A DNA stretch of 7,610 nt from Chitinivibrionales bacterium (GTDB lineage: Bacteria > Fibrobacterota > Chitinivibrionia > Chitinivibrionales > WJKA01), in contig WJKA01000418.1 in the NCBI GenBank assembly GCA_014729375.1, positions 1 through 7,610 on the forward strand, in the 5' to 3' direction. Below, in pieces: positions 1-5,983 of the stretch; within the stretch, counting starts at the first letter, position 1, and the number at the start of each line of letters is the position of its first letter. The position numbers were made by a program, and so were the translations under genes. The notes beneath the pieces were generated by a model. That model had not been told where the DNA came from. It saw only the letters and a list, made by a program, of their open reading frames with translations, and did not search any database.

Positions 1-1118
1 AATGTTCTGAGCGCAAATTTAAATGTTGTCATGCGCCCGGGATCTTCTTTCTGCAACGACAAAATTGCCTGATCCAGCATTGTATCGGTATATTCCATCA
101 CGAGTTTTTTCAAAGCAAACGAACGTTCCTGCTGCCTGCCGAAAAATCCGGCCCATTTTTTTTCATATTCCTTTAGATATTCCGGATGAAAACCTCCATT
201 ATTGAATGCCCGGACCGCGGCGCTTCCTGCAAGGACCCCTGCATGCAGTGCATTGGCTATGCCCCCGCCGCTTAATGCATTGACCTGACAGGCCGCATCT
301 CCGGCAACCATAACGCCGTCACGGGCAAGTGGCCTGAGCCATTTTCCCACCGGCACGCCACCACAGTGAACCTCACCTACATGCGCATCAGGAAAATTCG
401 ACTCAAGAAATTGCTTCAGCAACATGAGTGCCTTTCCTCCCGAGCTTTTCGACCCTAAAACACCGAGGCCGACATTTGCAGTATTGTTTCCCCGGGGGAA
501 AACCCATGCATATCCTCCCGGGGCCACATCATTGCCGAAATACAACGCCAGCGTCCCCTGATCAATTCCGGCATTGTCTATTCGTGTAAATGCGCAGCTT
601 TCGACGTTTTCAGGCGACAATGCCGTGTTCCACCCCATCTGCCGCGCCAGACGGGACTCGACTCCCTCTGCGAGAATAACACACTGCGCAGAATACCTGC
701 CATCCGGCGTTGCGCATTCATACATCCCGTCCCCGCGTTTTTCGATGGCCACAACAGGTTTGTTGCACAAAAAAACCGCTCCCGCTTCAGCCGCCATTTT
801 CGCAAGATCGGCATCCATTAATTCTCTATCGAGCACATAACTCTTGTCAACATTTTTATCATAATTTCCAAATTCTGCGGCATACCCCGACGGTGAAACC
901 AGCCTCACGGTAGTTATCGAGGCCTTAATCCATTCCGGACGGAGCTTTACGTGAAGAGCAAACCCTTTGAGGCCGATCCCTTCGCCGCAGCGAACAGGTA
1001 TACCCACTTTCTGCTTACGCTCAAGCAGGCATACCGACCGTCCCGCGTCCGCAATTTTTCTTGCCGCCATCGCCCCTGCTGGCCCCGCGCCGACAACACA
1101 AACATCAAAGGTATTCAT
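1..1118 (-). CDS. Geranylgeranyl reductase family FAD-dependent oxidoreductase (3' end beyond window)
   Basis: A flavoprotein that saturates the double bonds of isoprenoid chains, as in archaeal digeranylgeranyl lipid reductase or menaquinone-tail reductase (MenJ). I translated 372 codons with no frame break; the family is usually about 390-400 residues, so only the C-terminal tail is missing. Visible signs: an N-terminal Rossmann FAD motif GAGPAG (residues 10-15) ending in an acidic E33; PVRCGEG (41-47), whose C44 lies where archaeal reductases carry a conserved Cys near the flavin; YVLDR (94-98); a second FAD motif LAEGVESR (149-156); the substrate signature YxWxFP-x8-GxG (Y203, W205, F207, P208, G217, G219); and the FAD-binding GD at 273-274, followed by an NALSGGGI stretch. 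PVRCGEG is the archaeal-type form, not the chlorophyll ChlP/BchP form. The ATG at 1118 is the first start after an in-frame TAA 24 nt upstream; its ribosome site is weak. It lies 62 nt downstream of the ferredoxin, its likely electron donor. The family call is firm; the exact substrate is not known. Confidence 0.9.
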   Translation of the reverse strand, partial: MNTFDVCVVGAGPAGAMAARKIADAGRSVCLLERKQKVGIPVRCGEGIGLKGFALHVKLRPEWIKASITTVRLVSPSGYAAEFGNYDKNVDKSYVLDRELMDADLAKMAAEAGAVFLCNKPVVAIEKRGDGMYECATPDGRYSAQCVILAEGVESRLARQMGWNTALSPENVESCAFTRIDNAGIDQGTLALYFGNDVAPGGYAWVFPRGNNTANVGLGVLGSKSSGGKALMLLKQFLESNFPDAHVGEVHCGGVPVGKWLRPLARDGVMVAGDAACQVNALSGGGIANALHAGVLAGSAAVRAFNNGGFHPEYLKEYEKKWAGFFGRQQERSFALKKLVMEYTDTMLDQAILSLQKEDPGRMTTFKFALRT

Positions 1119-1180
1119 GATTAAAAAATAATGCCTTTACCTTCCTGTAAAAAAGTCGCCTCTCCAACGGTAATTCGTCA

Positions 1181-1354
1181 TTACTCCTGATCGATTGACA
1201 AGGCACCCACAGGGCAAATCCCGACACACCTGCCGCAGCGGGTACATTTTTTACGATCGCATTGCAGCACGGGAGTCATCACCAGGGCATCCTCAGGACA
1301 TACCGCAATACAGGTGCCGCATAAATCGCACAATTGACCGCTAATTTTTACCAT
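1181..1354 (-). CDS. Small 2x[4Fe-4S] bacterial-type ferredoxin, 57 aa
   Basis: A low-potential electron carrier. The 57-residue protein contains two complete CxxCxxCxxxCP cluster motifs: C9, C12, C15, C19-P20 and C37, C40, C43, C47-P48. That is the classical 2x[4Fe-4S] arrangement, with both clusters within the usual length of the clostridial type. One extra cysteine (C32) lies just before the second motif. The ATG at 1354 overlaps the end of the TPR gene by 14 bp, and a GAAGGA Shine-Dalgarno-like stretch lies 11 nt upstream, inside that gene, so coupled translation is likely. The next gene is the geranylgeranyl reductase. In Methanosarcina acetivorans a ferredoxin encoded beside the reductase supplies its electrons, so the same role is inferred here. 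The protein has no signal peptide and is presumably cytoplasmic. A general redox role cannot be excluded, but the tight packing argues for a dedicated partner. Confidence 0.93.
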   Translation of the reverse strand: MVKISGQLCDLCGTCIAVCPEDALVMTPVLQCDRKKCTRCGRCVGICPVGALSIDQE

Positions 1355-2354
1355 GTCGCCCGATTTCCTTCAAAAGTTTTTCCGTGTCTTTTTTTATTTC
1401 CTGCACACGGGGATCATCCCATGATTCAGCCCTCTGCAATATCTCTTTGCAAACCTTTGCCGCTGCAATATATTTGCCGCCGGAGAAAAGCATATGTGCC
1501 CGCTTGTTCTGTGCAGATAAGAGGCTGCGACCGGACTGCGGGATTGTGCGGTAGGCGGTACACAGCTCTCCAAAAACTTTTTCGGCATTGCCGTACTTCC
1601 CGGTTTCTTTATAATATTTCCCTTTGCTCCAGAGGATATATCTGCTTGACGGATACTTTGCTTCCAGTTCGGCCAACAACCGGCGCCCTTTCTCAAACAT
1701 TTTTTCGGTACTATAAATATCCAGCAGCATCAACTTGGCCCCCAGCGAAGATATTTCTGAGTTCCTGCTGGCATTTTCAAGTCTGCGAATTCCCTGTTCT
1801 TTTGAACCGGGAAACCAGAAAAGTACCCACCATAATTGTTTCCGCAATTCACCCTTGGCATAATCGTAAAGCCCGAGGAACAGGTCGGCGTCGCTGTTTG
1901 CCGGGTCAAGCTCTTGTGCTCGACGAAGCTCTTTGATCGCTTCAAGACCAACCTGAACAGCCGCCCCGTATTCTTTGTTGCGAAGGGAGTACGCGGCATA
2001 AGTCGCCTTTGTAAAGCCTCGCAAAGTGATGGTATACGAGGTCGTATCAGTATCGGTCTCCAAAGCGGTAATCAGCGAAAGCGTCGTATTGTACGATTCC
2101 ATAAATCCCGAAGGATCCGACTTGAAATCCAGGTCCAGGTCTTTCAGGCCGATCCCGTACGTTTTCAAAAACGGGCCGATCGGGTCCGTCGGCATACACT
2201 CAGTCAACGAATCGATCTTCCTGAATGCAGTGGAAAACTCGCATTTAACAAGCGTTTCGATAATTGAATTTACGCACGCACGTTTGGTATCGGAAATTGA
2301 AAATCCATGAATGGATACACACAAAGCCAGTACTGTCAGTGCCACTCTATTCAT
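1341..2354 (-). CDS. Secreted tetratricopeptide-repeat-like protein, 337 aa, function unknown
   Basis: The protein opens with a short signal peptide or N-terminal anchor: a charged R3, then a hydrophobic run from residue 4 to about 20, with likely cleavage near residues 17-21. The mature part is almost wholly helical and TPR-like. Helix pairs with small-residue spacing are visible at about 115-150, 155-170 (LFLGLYDYAKG), 200-233, 236-265 (ending EAKYPSS, then W/Y-rich GKYYKETGKYGNAEKVF) and 280-309 (RAHMLFSGGKYIAAAKVC). An unusual aromatic stretch, WWVLFWFPGS (175-184), interrupts the repeats and could contact membrane or lipid. There is no lipobox: C12 is preceded by L11, which is not allowed. 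The start overlaps the end of the upstream prenyltransferase by 8 bp (ATGAATAG), and the end overlaps the ferredoxin by 14 bp, so it is translated as part of the operon. I infer a periplasmic scaffold or a lipid-handling partner; no enzymatic motif is seen. Confidence 0.8.
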   Translation of the reverse strand: MNRVALTVLALCVSIHGFSISDTKRACVNSIIETLVKCEFSTAFRKIDSLTECMPTDPIGPFLKTYGIGLKDLDLDFKSDPSGFMESYNTTLSLITALETDTDTTSYTITLRGFTKATYAAYSLRNKEYGAAVQVGLEAIKELRRAQELDPANSDADLFLGLYDYAKGELRKQLWWVLFWFPGSKEQGIRRLENASRNSEISSLGAKLMLLDIYSTEKMFEKGRRLLAELEAKYPSSRYILWSKGKYYKETGKYGNAEKVFGELCTAYRTIPQSGRSLLSAQNKRAHMLFSGGKYIAAAKVCKEILQRAESWDDPRVQEIKKDTEKLLKEIGRHGKN

Positions 2355-3324
2355 CCATCGATTCCGCGGGAAGCAGTGAAGGGTATTTTATTTTGTGCCG
2401 AATAGAAAAATACAGTCTGGTAGCAAAAAAAACAGCAATACCACTCAGGGCAAAGAGCGGAAATACTATTCCGGCAACAATCATAAGCATGCCGCCGCCA
2501 ACCTTGTATGTCGACTCCAGAACTGCCTTCGTATGAATAACCATGCCGGCAATATAAAGCGGCAAACTTATCCCGGCTGCCAGTACGACAAGCGGATCCC
2601 GTACAAGTAGAGCACCGATTCCGGCAGAAACAACAAATGCCGTTGCCAGAAAATGCGCATACCGTTCACCAAGGTACACAGCCGTGGTAATCTTGCCTCC
2701 TGCCCTGTCTCCCTTTATATCCGGAATTGTCGAGCTGATCGATCCTCCGCACATCAATAAGAAATACGGAATTGCACATGCGGCAAAGCGCTGCACATCA
2801 AATTCCTCAGGCGGCACAGCCAGAACCCATCCCGCACAAAATGCCACCACACCGTAGCCCGCCGCATTGCTGAGAAAATCGAGCCCCGGCCTTCCGGAGA
2901 AATAGAAAGGACGCAAACTGTAAACCATACCGAGCCCAAGAGCGCAAGCCGCAAGTAACGCGAGCGCAGAATATCCGGCCGCCAGTGGAATACAAACCGA
3001 AAGTACGCCGTACCATGCGGCAATAAACCATGATGCTTTTGTAGAAAAATCCGTATTGATCAACAGCGGAAACCCATCGTTATCCCTGTCGACTTCACTG
3101 TCGGCAATCTGATTTACAATAAAAACAGCGGCAACTGACAGCGAAAAAACAACCATCCAGAGAAAACCAGATGCATTAACGTTTTTCCACATTGTCCGGT
3201 ATGTCGCAGATCTGTAAACCATGGCGGCCCGATAATATCCGAGCACGGAAAATCCCCATACTGAAACGAGCACCACCGGCCGCGCAATGAATACTGCATC
3301 AGTAATGTAGTAAGATATTTTCAT
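2347..3324 (-). CDS. UbiA-superfamily prenyltransferase, copy 1 (325 aa)
   Basis: An integral membrane enzyme that transfers a prenyl group from a polyprenyl diphosphate to an acceptor, using Mg2+. The first Asp-rich motif is N71-Q-I-A-D75-S-E-V-D79-R and the second is D202-I-K-G-D206-R, preceded by TIP and followed by AGGKIT; these are the paired metal/diphosphate sites of the superfamily. YSLRPF (135-140) matches the conserved loop after the middle helices. About eight or nine hydrophobic segments span the protein (for example 13-30, 54-72, 98-117, 119-134, 155-171, 180-195, 224-241, 245-263, 277-300). The loop between helices 1 and 2 is longer than in compact UbiA enzymes. The C-terminus carries a pattern R303-x-Y-F-x-I-R-x-x-I-x-Y-P315 shared with copy 2. 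The start lies 19 nt after the stop of copy 2 and has no clear ribosome site, which suggests coupled translation. It could be a digeranylgeranylglyceryl phosphate synthase-like or a quinone prenyltransferase; the sequence does not decide. Confidence 0.88.
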   Translation of the reverse strand: MKISYYITDAVFIARPVVLVSVWGFSVLGYYRAAMVYRSATYRTMWKNVNASGFLWMVVFSLSVAAVFIVNQIADSEVDRDNDGFPLLINTDFSTKASWFIAAWYGVLSVCIPLAAGYSALALLAACALGLGMVYSLRPFYFSGRPGLDFLSNAAGYGVVAFCAGWVLAVPPEEFDVQRFAACAIPYFLLMCGGSISSTIPDIKGDRAGGKITTAVYLGERYAHFLATAFVVSAGIGALLVRDPLVVLAAGISLPLYIAGMVIHTKAVLESTYKVGGGMLMIVAGIVFPLFALSGIAVFFATRLYFSIRHKIKYPSLLPAESMDE

Positions 3325-3343
3325 AAAATTGCATAGGAGATTA

Positions 3344-4360
3344 TCACTGGGCTTTGAATGTAGGATAATCGATCCCCATTCTCAGGCGGTAATACGCCTT
3401 GCTCCCGAGAAAAGTGGCGATAATAAGGATCCCGTAAGCCGGCACATAAAAAGCGACGAGTGCCGAAAGCAAAAACACCGGCCACTTGAACGCTTTAAAA
3501 GCCATATTTCTGTTTGTCGACACGATCAGATAGACAAAAAGGAAAAGGCTTATTGTTGTAGGAATAGCCATTACCCATCGATTATACTGCAAAAACGCGC
3601 AAAATACAAGTGCCAATGCGCAAAAGATCGCTGCGGCAAATGCGGTTTTCTTTTCGCCAAACGACACACAGAATGTTTGTTTTCCGGTAGCACGGTCACC
3701 GGGTGCATCAGGAATTGTGGTTGTCACAAAAATCGCCGCATTTGCAAAACCCGCGGAACAGGATGCCAGCAGGCCGGTTATCAATGTTGAACATCTGATA
3801 CTCGGCAGCGCCCGGGGCGTGAACTGAATCTGGCCGGCATACTGAGCCGCATACCAGCCCACCATGTATGTCAGAACACCATGTCCGAGAAAACAGGCGA
3901 TCGTCCCTCCCCACGCGCGGTTTTTCAAACTTGCCGGTGGTAAATCGTACAGAAATCCAAGCACCAGACTCAGGAAAAACAGCACCACCATAAGTGCATC
4001 AAAAAAAAATGACACATACATGCCCGCAAGCGCGCATATCGCCGCAAGAACCCAGGCAGTCCGGATCGAAACAAATCCGTAGGGAAGAATAAAAAGTTTT
4101 TTATTTATCCTGTCACATTCAATATCCGCAATCTGGTTTACAACATATATGCACGCAACGATAAGGGAAAATCCGAAAAGCGCAAGCCATAAGCGGGCCT
4201 CAGATGCCCCCGCAGTACCGTTTCCGACAAGCATTCCCCCAAGTTGAGAATGCTCATTGCCGGTTATCCAGCCGAGCATAACAATGGTCCATACCGGTGC
4301 AAGGAGGGGGATACGCAAGAGGAAAAAACAATCGAGAATTTTGACAAAAAAAGCCTTCAC
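3344..4360 (-). CDS. UbiA-superfamily prenyltransferase, copy 2 (338 aa, first gene of operon)
   Basis: A polytopic prenyltransferase paralogous to the next gene. Counting from the GTG at 4360, the first motif is N75-Q-I-A-D79-I-E-C-D83-R-I-N and the second is D218-A-P-G-D222-R-A-T-G. YDLPPASLK (138-146) matches the Y-x-x-P-P loop before a conserved basic residue. Both diphosphate-binding motifs are intact, so it should be active. The motif NQxxDxExDRIN resembles the NQLxDxxIDxIN form of homogentisate prenyltransferases more than the common NDxxDxxxD. The reading frame stays open up to a GTG at 4414 (356 aa). I prefer the GTG at 4360: an AAAGGG ribosome site lies 7 nt upstream, a promoter lies between the two GTGs, and from there the N-terminus aligns with copy 1 (an R/I-P pair at residue 16-18 in both, then similar helix 1). 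The C-terminus K321-x-Y-Y-x-L-R-x-x-I-x-Y-P333 matches copy 1. The acceptor is unknown. Confidence 0.88.
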   Translation of the reverse strand: MKAFFVKILDCFFLLRIPLLAPVWTIVMLGWITGNEHSQLGGMLVGNGTAGASEARLWLALFGFSLIVACIYVVNQIADIECDRINKKLFILPYGFVSIRTAWVLAAICALAGMYVSFFFDALMVVLFFLSLVLGFLYDLPPASLKNRAWGGTIACFLGHGVLTYMVGWYAAQYAGQIQFTPRALPSIRCSTLITGLLASCSAGFANAAIFVTTTIPDAPGDRATGKQTFCVSFGEKKTAFAAAIFCALALVFCAFLQYNRWVMAIPTTISLFLFVYLIVSTNRNMAFKAFKWPVFLLSALVAFYVPAYGILIIATFLGSKAYYRLRMGIDYPTFKAQ

Positions 4361-4361
4361 A

Positions 4362-4371
4362 AGCCGGCCCT
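4362..4371 (-). promoter_or_regulatory. Ribosome binding site deciding the GTG start of the first prenyltransferase
   Basis: On the minus strand AAAGGG is followed by CCGGCTT (7 nt) and then GTG (4358-4360). This is good Shine-Dalgarno spacing. The alternative upstream GTG (4412-4414) is preceded by pyrimidine- and GC-rich sequence without a purine-rich site. Confidence 0.55.
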
Positions 4372-4398
4372 TTCGCGCAGATAATGAAAGTGTTATAA

Positions 4399-4427
4399 AA
4401 TATAAACTCTGCACCCGGGCCGGCCAA
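4399..4427 (-). promoter_or_regulatory. Candidate sigma-70 type promoter of the prenyltransferase-ferredoxin-reductase operon
   Basis: Read on the minus strand, TTGGCC (4422-4427) and TATATT (4399-4404) are separated by exactly 17 nt. Transcription would start near 4392, leaving a leader of about 32 nt before the GTG at 4360. The -35 box overlaps an 8-bp palindrome GGCCGGCC (4418-4425), whose 7-bp core recurs at 4363-4369 beside the ribosome site. The assignment rests on box matches and spacing only. Confidence 0.45.
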
Positions 4428-4526
4428 GAAAACCGATTGTGCCCGTTGGACGGTTTCGCCGAACGCAGATTGTAACACTAGTACGCGCTGGCCGAAAACA
4501 GACCGCCGATATTTCCGGAAAAAATA

Positions 4527-5612
4527 TCAGGAAAGCGGATAATCACCAAGCGGAAAAGGATTAACATATATCCACGCATGATTTTTTCTCCGCACTTCAA
4601 TCCGATACAACCCTTTGCCGTCAACAGGTATACATTCCGCCCGTCCGTGTATTCGTTTGAATATACCTCCGTTTCTCACAACAACAATCTCGGCACTTTC
4701 CGGAACAGCCACCTCAAGTAACTCCGGATACGCCCGTTTCGCCGGCTGCATACCGGGAGGGCAACGGGAACCGTCGGAATACTGCACGAAAAAACTGCTT
4801 CCGCGGGCATCACCCCGGCGGTAATTGCTGACAAACGAATGCCCCTTACGCAAGGCGTCAATAATCACTCGCCCTGCGGAATCCGCATTCATACCTGAAA
4901 GGGGCCGTTCAAGATAGCAATGAGTCCGTATACCCTTCAACTCGACTTTTACAGGAAAAACAGTAATATGAATCAGCCCGAACCCGTATCGTCTGGTGTG
5001 TGCATCAACCCCGCCGATCCCGGCGACAAATCTTGACCGGTTCAACTCATCCCACTTTGCCGTCAATTCGGACGGCACATCCGCCATAAGACGACGCGGA
5101 AAAAAAATTCTGATAAAACTCCGCCAGTTGGTCAAATGCTCCACCCAGTCAGACATCTGGTTCCATATTTCAATGCCGTCAAATCCTTCAACACTCCAGT
5201 CAGTCCAGGGATATGAAGGCAATGCAGAGAAATAATGCCGTTTTTCTGCCGGATGTGCTATAAATCCCGTCCCGCCTGCCCGCTTAATCTCGGAAATATA
5301 ACCCTGTACATCATGTGTTTCAGAAGCGAGTTTCCCGGTTCCAAGAACAAGATAATGGTTCCGGTCCCGCGAATCCTGATGTTCGTATCCGACAAGGAGC
5401 AACAGATTGCCGTGAAATCCTTCATACCCCCGCTCCCTGGCTTCAAGCGACTGGTGATCCGTTACTATACAATAGTCAAGCCCCACTTCCGTGCCGGCAT
5501 CGATAAGCTCCGGAATACTCGCTCCGCCGTCGGAAAACCGCGTATGCAGATGAATTGCTCCACATATCTCATGATAAAAAATGTTGCTCTTTTTCACGGC
5601 ATTGTTTGACAT
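4527..5612 (-). CDS. PHP-domain metallohydrolase, CehA/McbA-like (361 aa)
   Basis: A metal-dependent phosphoesterase or hydrolase of the polymerase-and-histidinol-phosphatase (PHP) superfamily. The metal-binding series is complete and in order: H21-L-H23-T with D28 (HLHTRFSDG), T51-D52-H53, E77-H78 (GYEH), H86, H120-P-A-E, and D203-A-H205 (GGVDAH). These would hold a two- or three-metal centre. After the PHP barrel (about 15-260) comes a beta-rich C-terminal domain of about 100 residues ending in WIYVNPFPLGD (347-357), a layout typical of CehA/McbA-type members. There is no signal peptide, so it is probably cytoplasmic. The first ATG at 5612 is used; its ribosome site is poor. It is transcribed in the same direction as the prenyltransferase operon but is separated from it by about 166 nt that hold that operon's own promoter. 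The substrate cannot be predicted; a phosphorylated prenyl or glycerol intermediate is only speculation. Confidence 0.85.
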   Translation of the reverse strand: MSNNAVKKSNIFYHEICGAIHLHTRFSDGGASIPELIDAGTEVGLDYCIVTDHQSLEARERGYEGFHGNLLLLVGYEHQDSRDRNHYLVLGTGKLASETHDVQGYISEIKRAGGTGFIAHPAEKRHYFSALPSYPWTDWSVEGFDGIEIWNQMSDWVEHLTNWRSFIRIFFPRRLMADVPSELTAKWDELNRSRFVAGIGGVDAHTRRYGFGLIHITVFPVKVELKGIRTHCYLERPLSGMNADSAGRVIIDALRKGHSFVSNYRRGDARGSSFFVQYSDGSRCPPGMQPAKRAYPELLEVAVPESAEIVVVRNGGIFKRIHGRAECIPVDGKGLYRIEVRRKNHAWIYVNPFPLGDYPLS

Positions 5613-5635
5613 TCGGAGTAAATTTATATTATCTT
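5606..5635 (+). promoter_or_regulatory. Candidate promoter for rpsT
   Basis: A perfect -35 hexamer TTGACA (5606-5611) overlaps the start codon of the divergent PHP gene. A -10-like TATCTT (5630-5635) follows after 18 nt, giving a start near 5642. A second -10-like TATAAT at 5644-5649 has no good -35 partner. The region 5613-5660 is very AT-rich and has -10-like hexamers on both strands, so it probably also serves the minus-strand PHP gene, although I cannot assign that promoter. Confidence 0.45.
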
Positions 5636-5674
5636 TTCAAGCTTATAATAATATACAATAGAAACACGCACGAT

Positions 5675-5681
5675 AGAGGAG
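5675..5681 (+). promoter_or_regulatory. Strong ribosome binding site of rpsT
   Basis: AGAGGAG ends 7 nt before the ATG at 5689. This is the best Shine-Dalgarno match in the window, as expected for a highly expressed ribosomal protein gene. Confidence 0.75.
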
Positions 5682-5688
5682 AGCATTA

Positions 5689-5946
5689 ATGCCCCAGCAT
5701 AAATCCTGCGAAAAAAGAATTCGTTCCTCAAGAAAAGCCAATCTTCGAAACCGGATGCGACGCTCCAATATGCGAACAGCGGTCCGCACCGTTCTTGATG
5801 CAAAAAACGGCGAGACTGCCGGCAAGGCTTTGCAAAAAGCTGTTTCTGTTCTGGATAAAAGTGTTAAAACAAACATTATCCACAGGAACACTGCAGCGAA
5901 CAAGAAGGCAATGCTCTATAAGCATGTAAAAAACCTTGCCAAATAG
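5689..5946 (+). CDS. rpsT: 30S ribosomal protein S20
   Basis: Primary 16S rRNA-binding protein of the small subunit. The 85-residue product (the E. coli protein has 87) is very rich in Lys and Arg. It starts MPQHKSCEKRIRSS, matching the family's N-terminal pattern M-x-x-H-K-S-x-x-K-R-I-R, then R-K-A-N-L-R-N-R and the helix S-x-x-R-T-A-V. The C-terminal half (KAVSVLDKSVKTNIIHRNTAANKKAML, residues 50-76) has the family's conserved H-x-N-x-A-x-x-K-K segment. S20 is confined to bacteria and organelles, which places the window in a bacterium. Cysteine at position 7 replaces the usual Ala. It is the first gene of a plus-strand unit and lysA follows after 37 nt with no clear terminator between, so the two may be cotranscribed. 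Confidence 0.96.
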   Translation: MPQHKSCEKRIRSSRKANLRNRMRRSNMRTAVRTVLDAKNGETAGKALQKAVSVLDKSVKTNIIHRNTAANKKAMLYKHVKNLAK

Positions 5947-5983
5947 CTTTTATTAAATACATATACCGGTCCGGAACTGAGAA

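Noticed and set aside
1..1118. Chlorophyll pathway (BchG/BchP-like) reading of UbiA plus reductase
   Set aside because: The reductase has archaeal-type motifs, the UbiA motif 1 is NQxxD rather than BchG-type NDxxD, and no other photosynthesis gene is present. Kept only as a remote alternative.
1145..1170. Possible terminator between ferredoxin and reductase (minus strand GTTG...CGAC followed by six T)
   Set aside because: The stem has only four pairs, one of them a wobble. It might attenuate slightly but does not support splitting the operon.
1334..1936. 200-codon open frame on the plus strand
   Set aside because: It lies antisense to the TPR gene, has no protein-like composition (many Cys/Arg/Ser, no domain pattern), and the opposite frame is clearly coding.
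2316..2354. Lipoprotein signal on the TPR protein (LALC at residues 9-12)
   Set aside because: Leucine directly before the cysteine breaks the lipobox rule (Gly, Ala or Ser needed), and the hydrophobic run continues past it.
4471..4487. ACTAGTACGCG resembling half of the E. coli TrpR operator
   Set aside because: Only one half-site is present, there is no symmetric partner, and no tryptophan gene is nearby. Chance similarity.
4508..4528. AT-rich hairpin GATATTT / AAATATC at the end of the PHP gene as a terminator
   Set aside because: The stem is weak and overlaps the stop codon, and no T-run follows on the minus strand.
5947..5983. Separate promoter or regulatory element in the rpsT-lysA gap
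   Set aside because: Only 37 nt, with no recognisable -35/-10 pair or stable structure.
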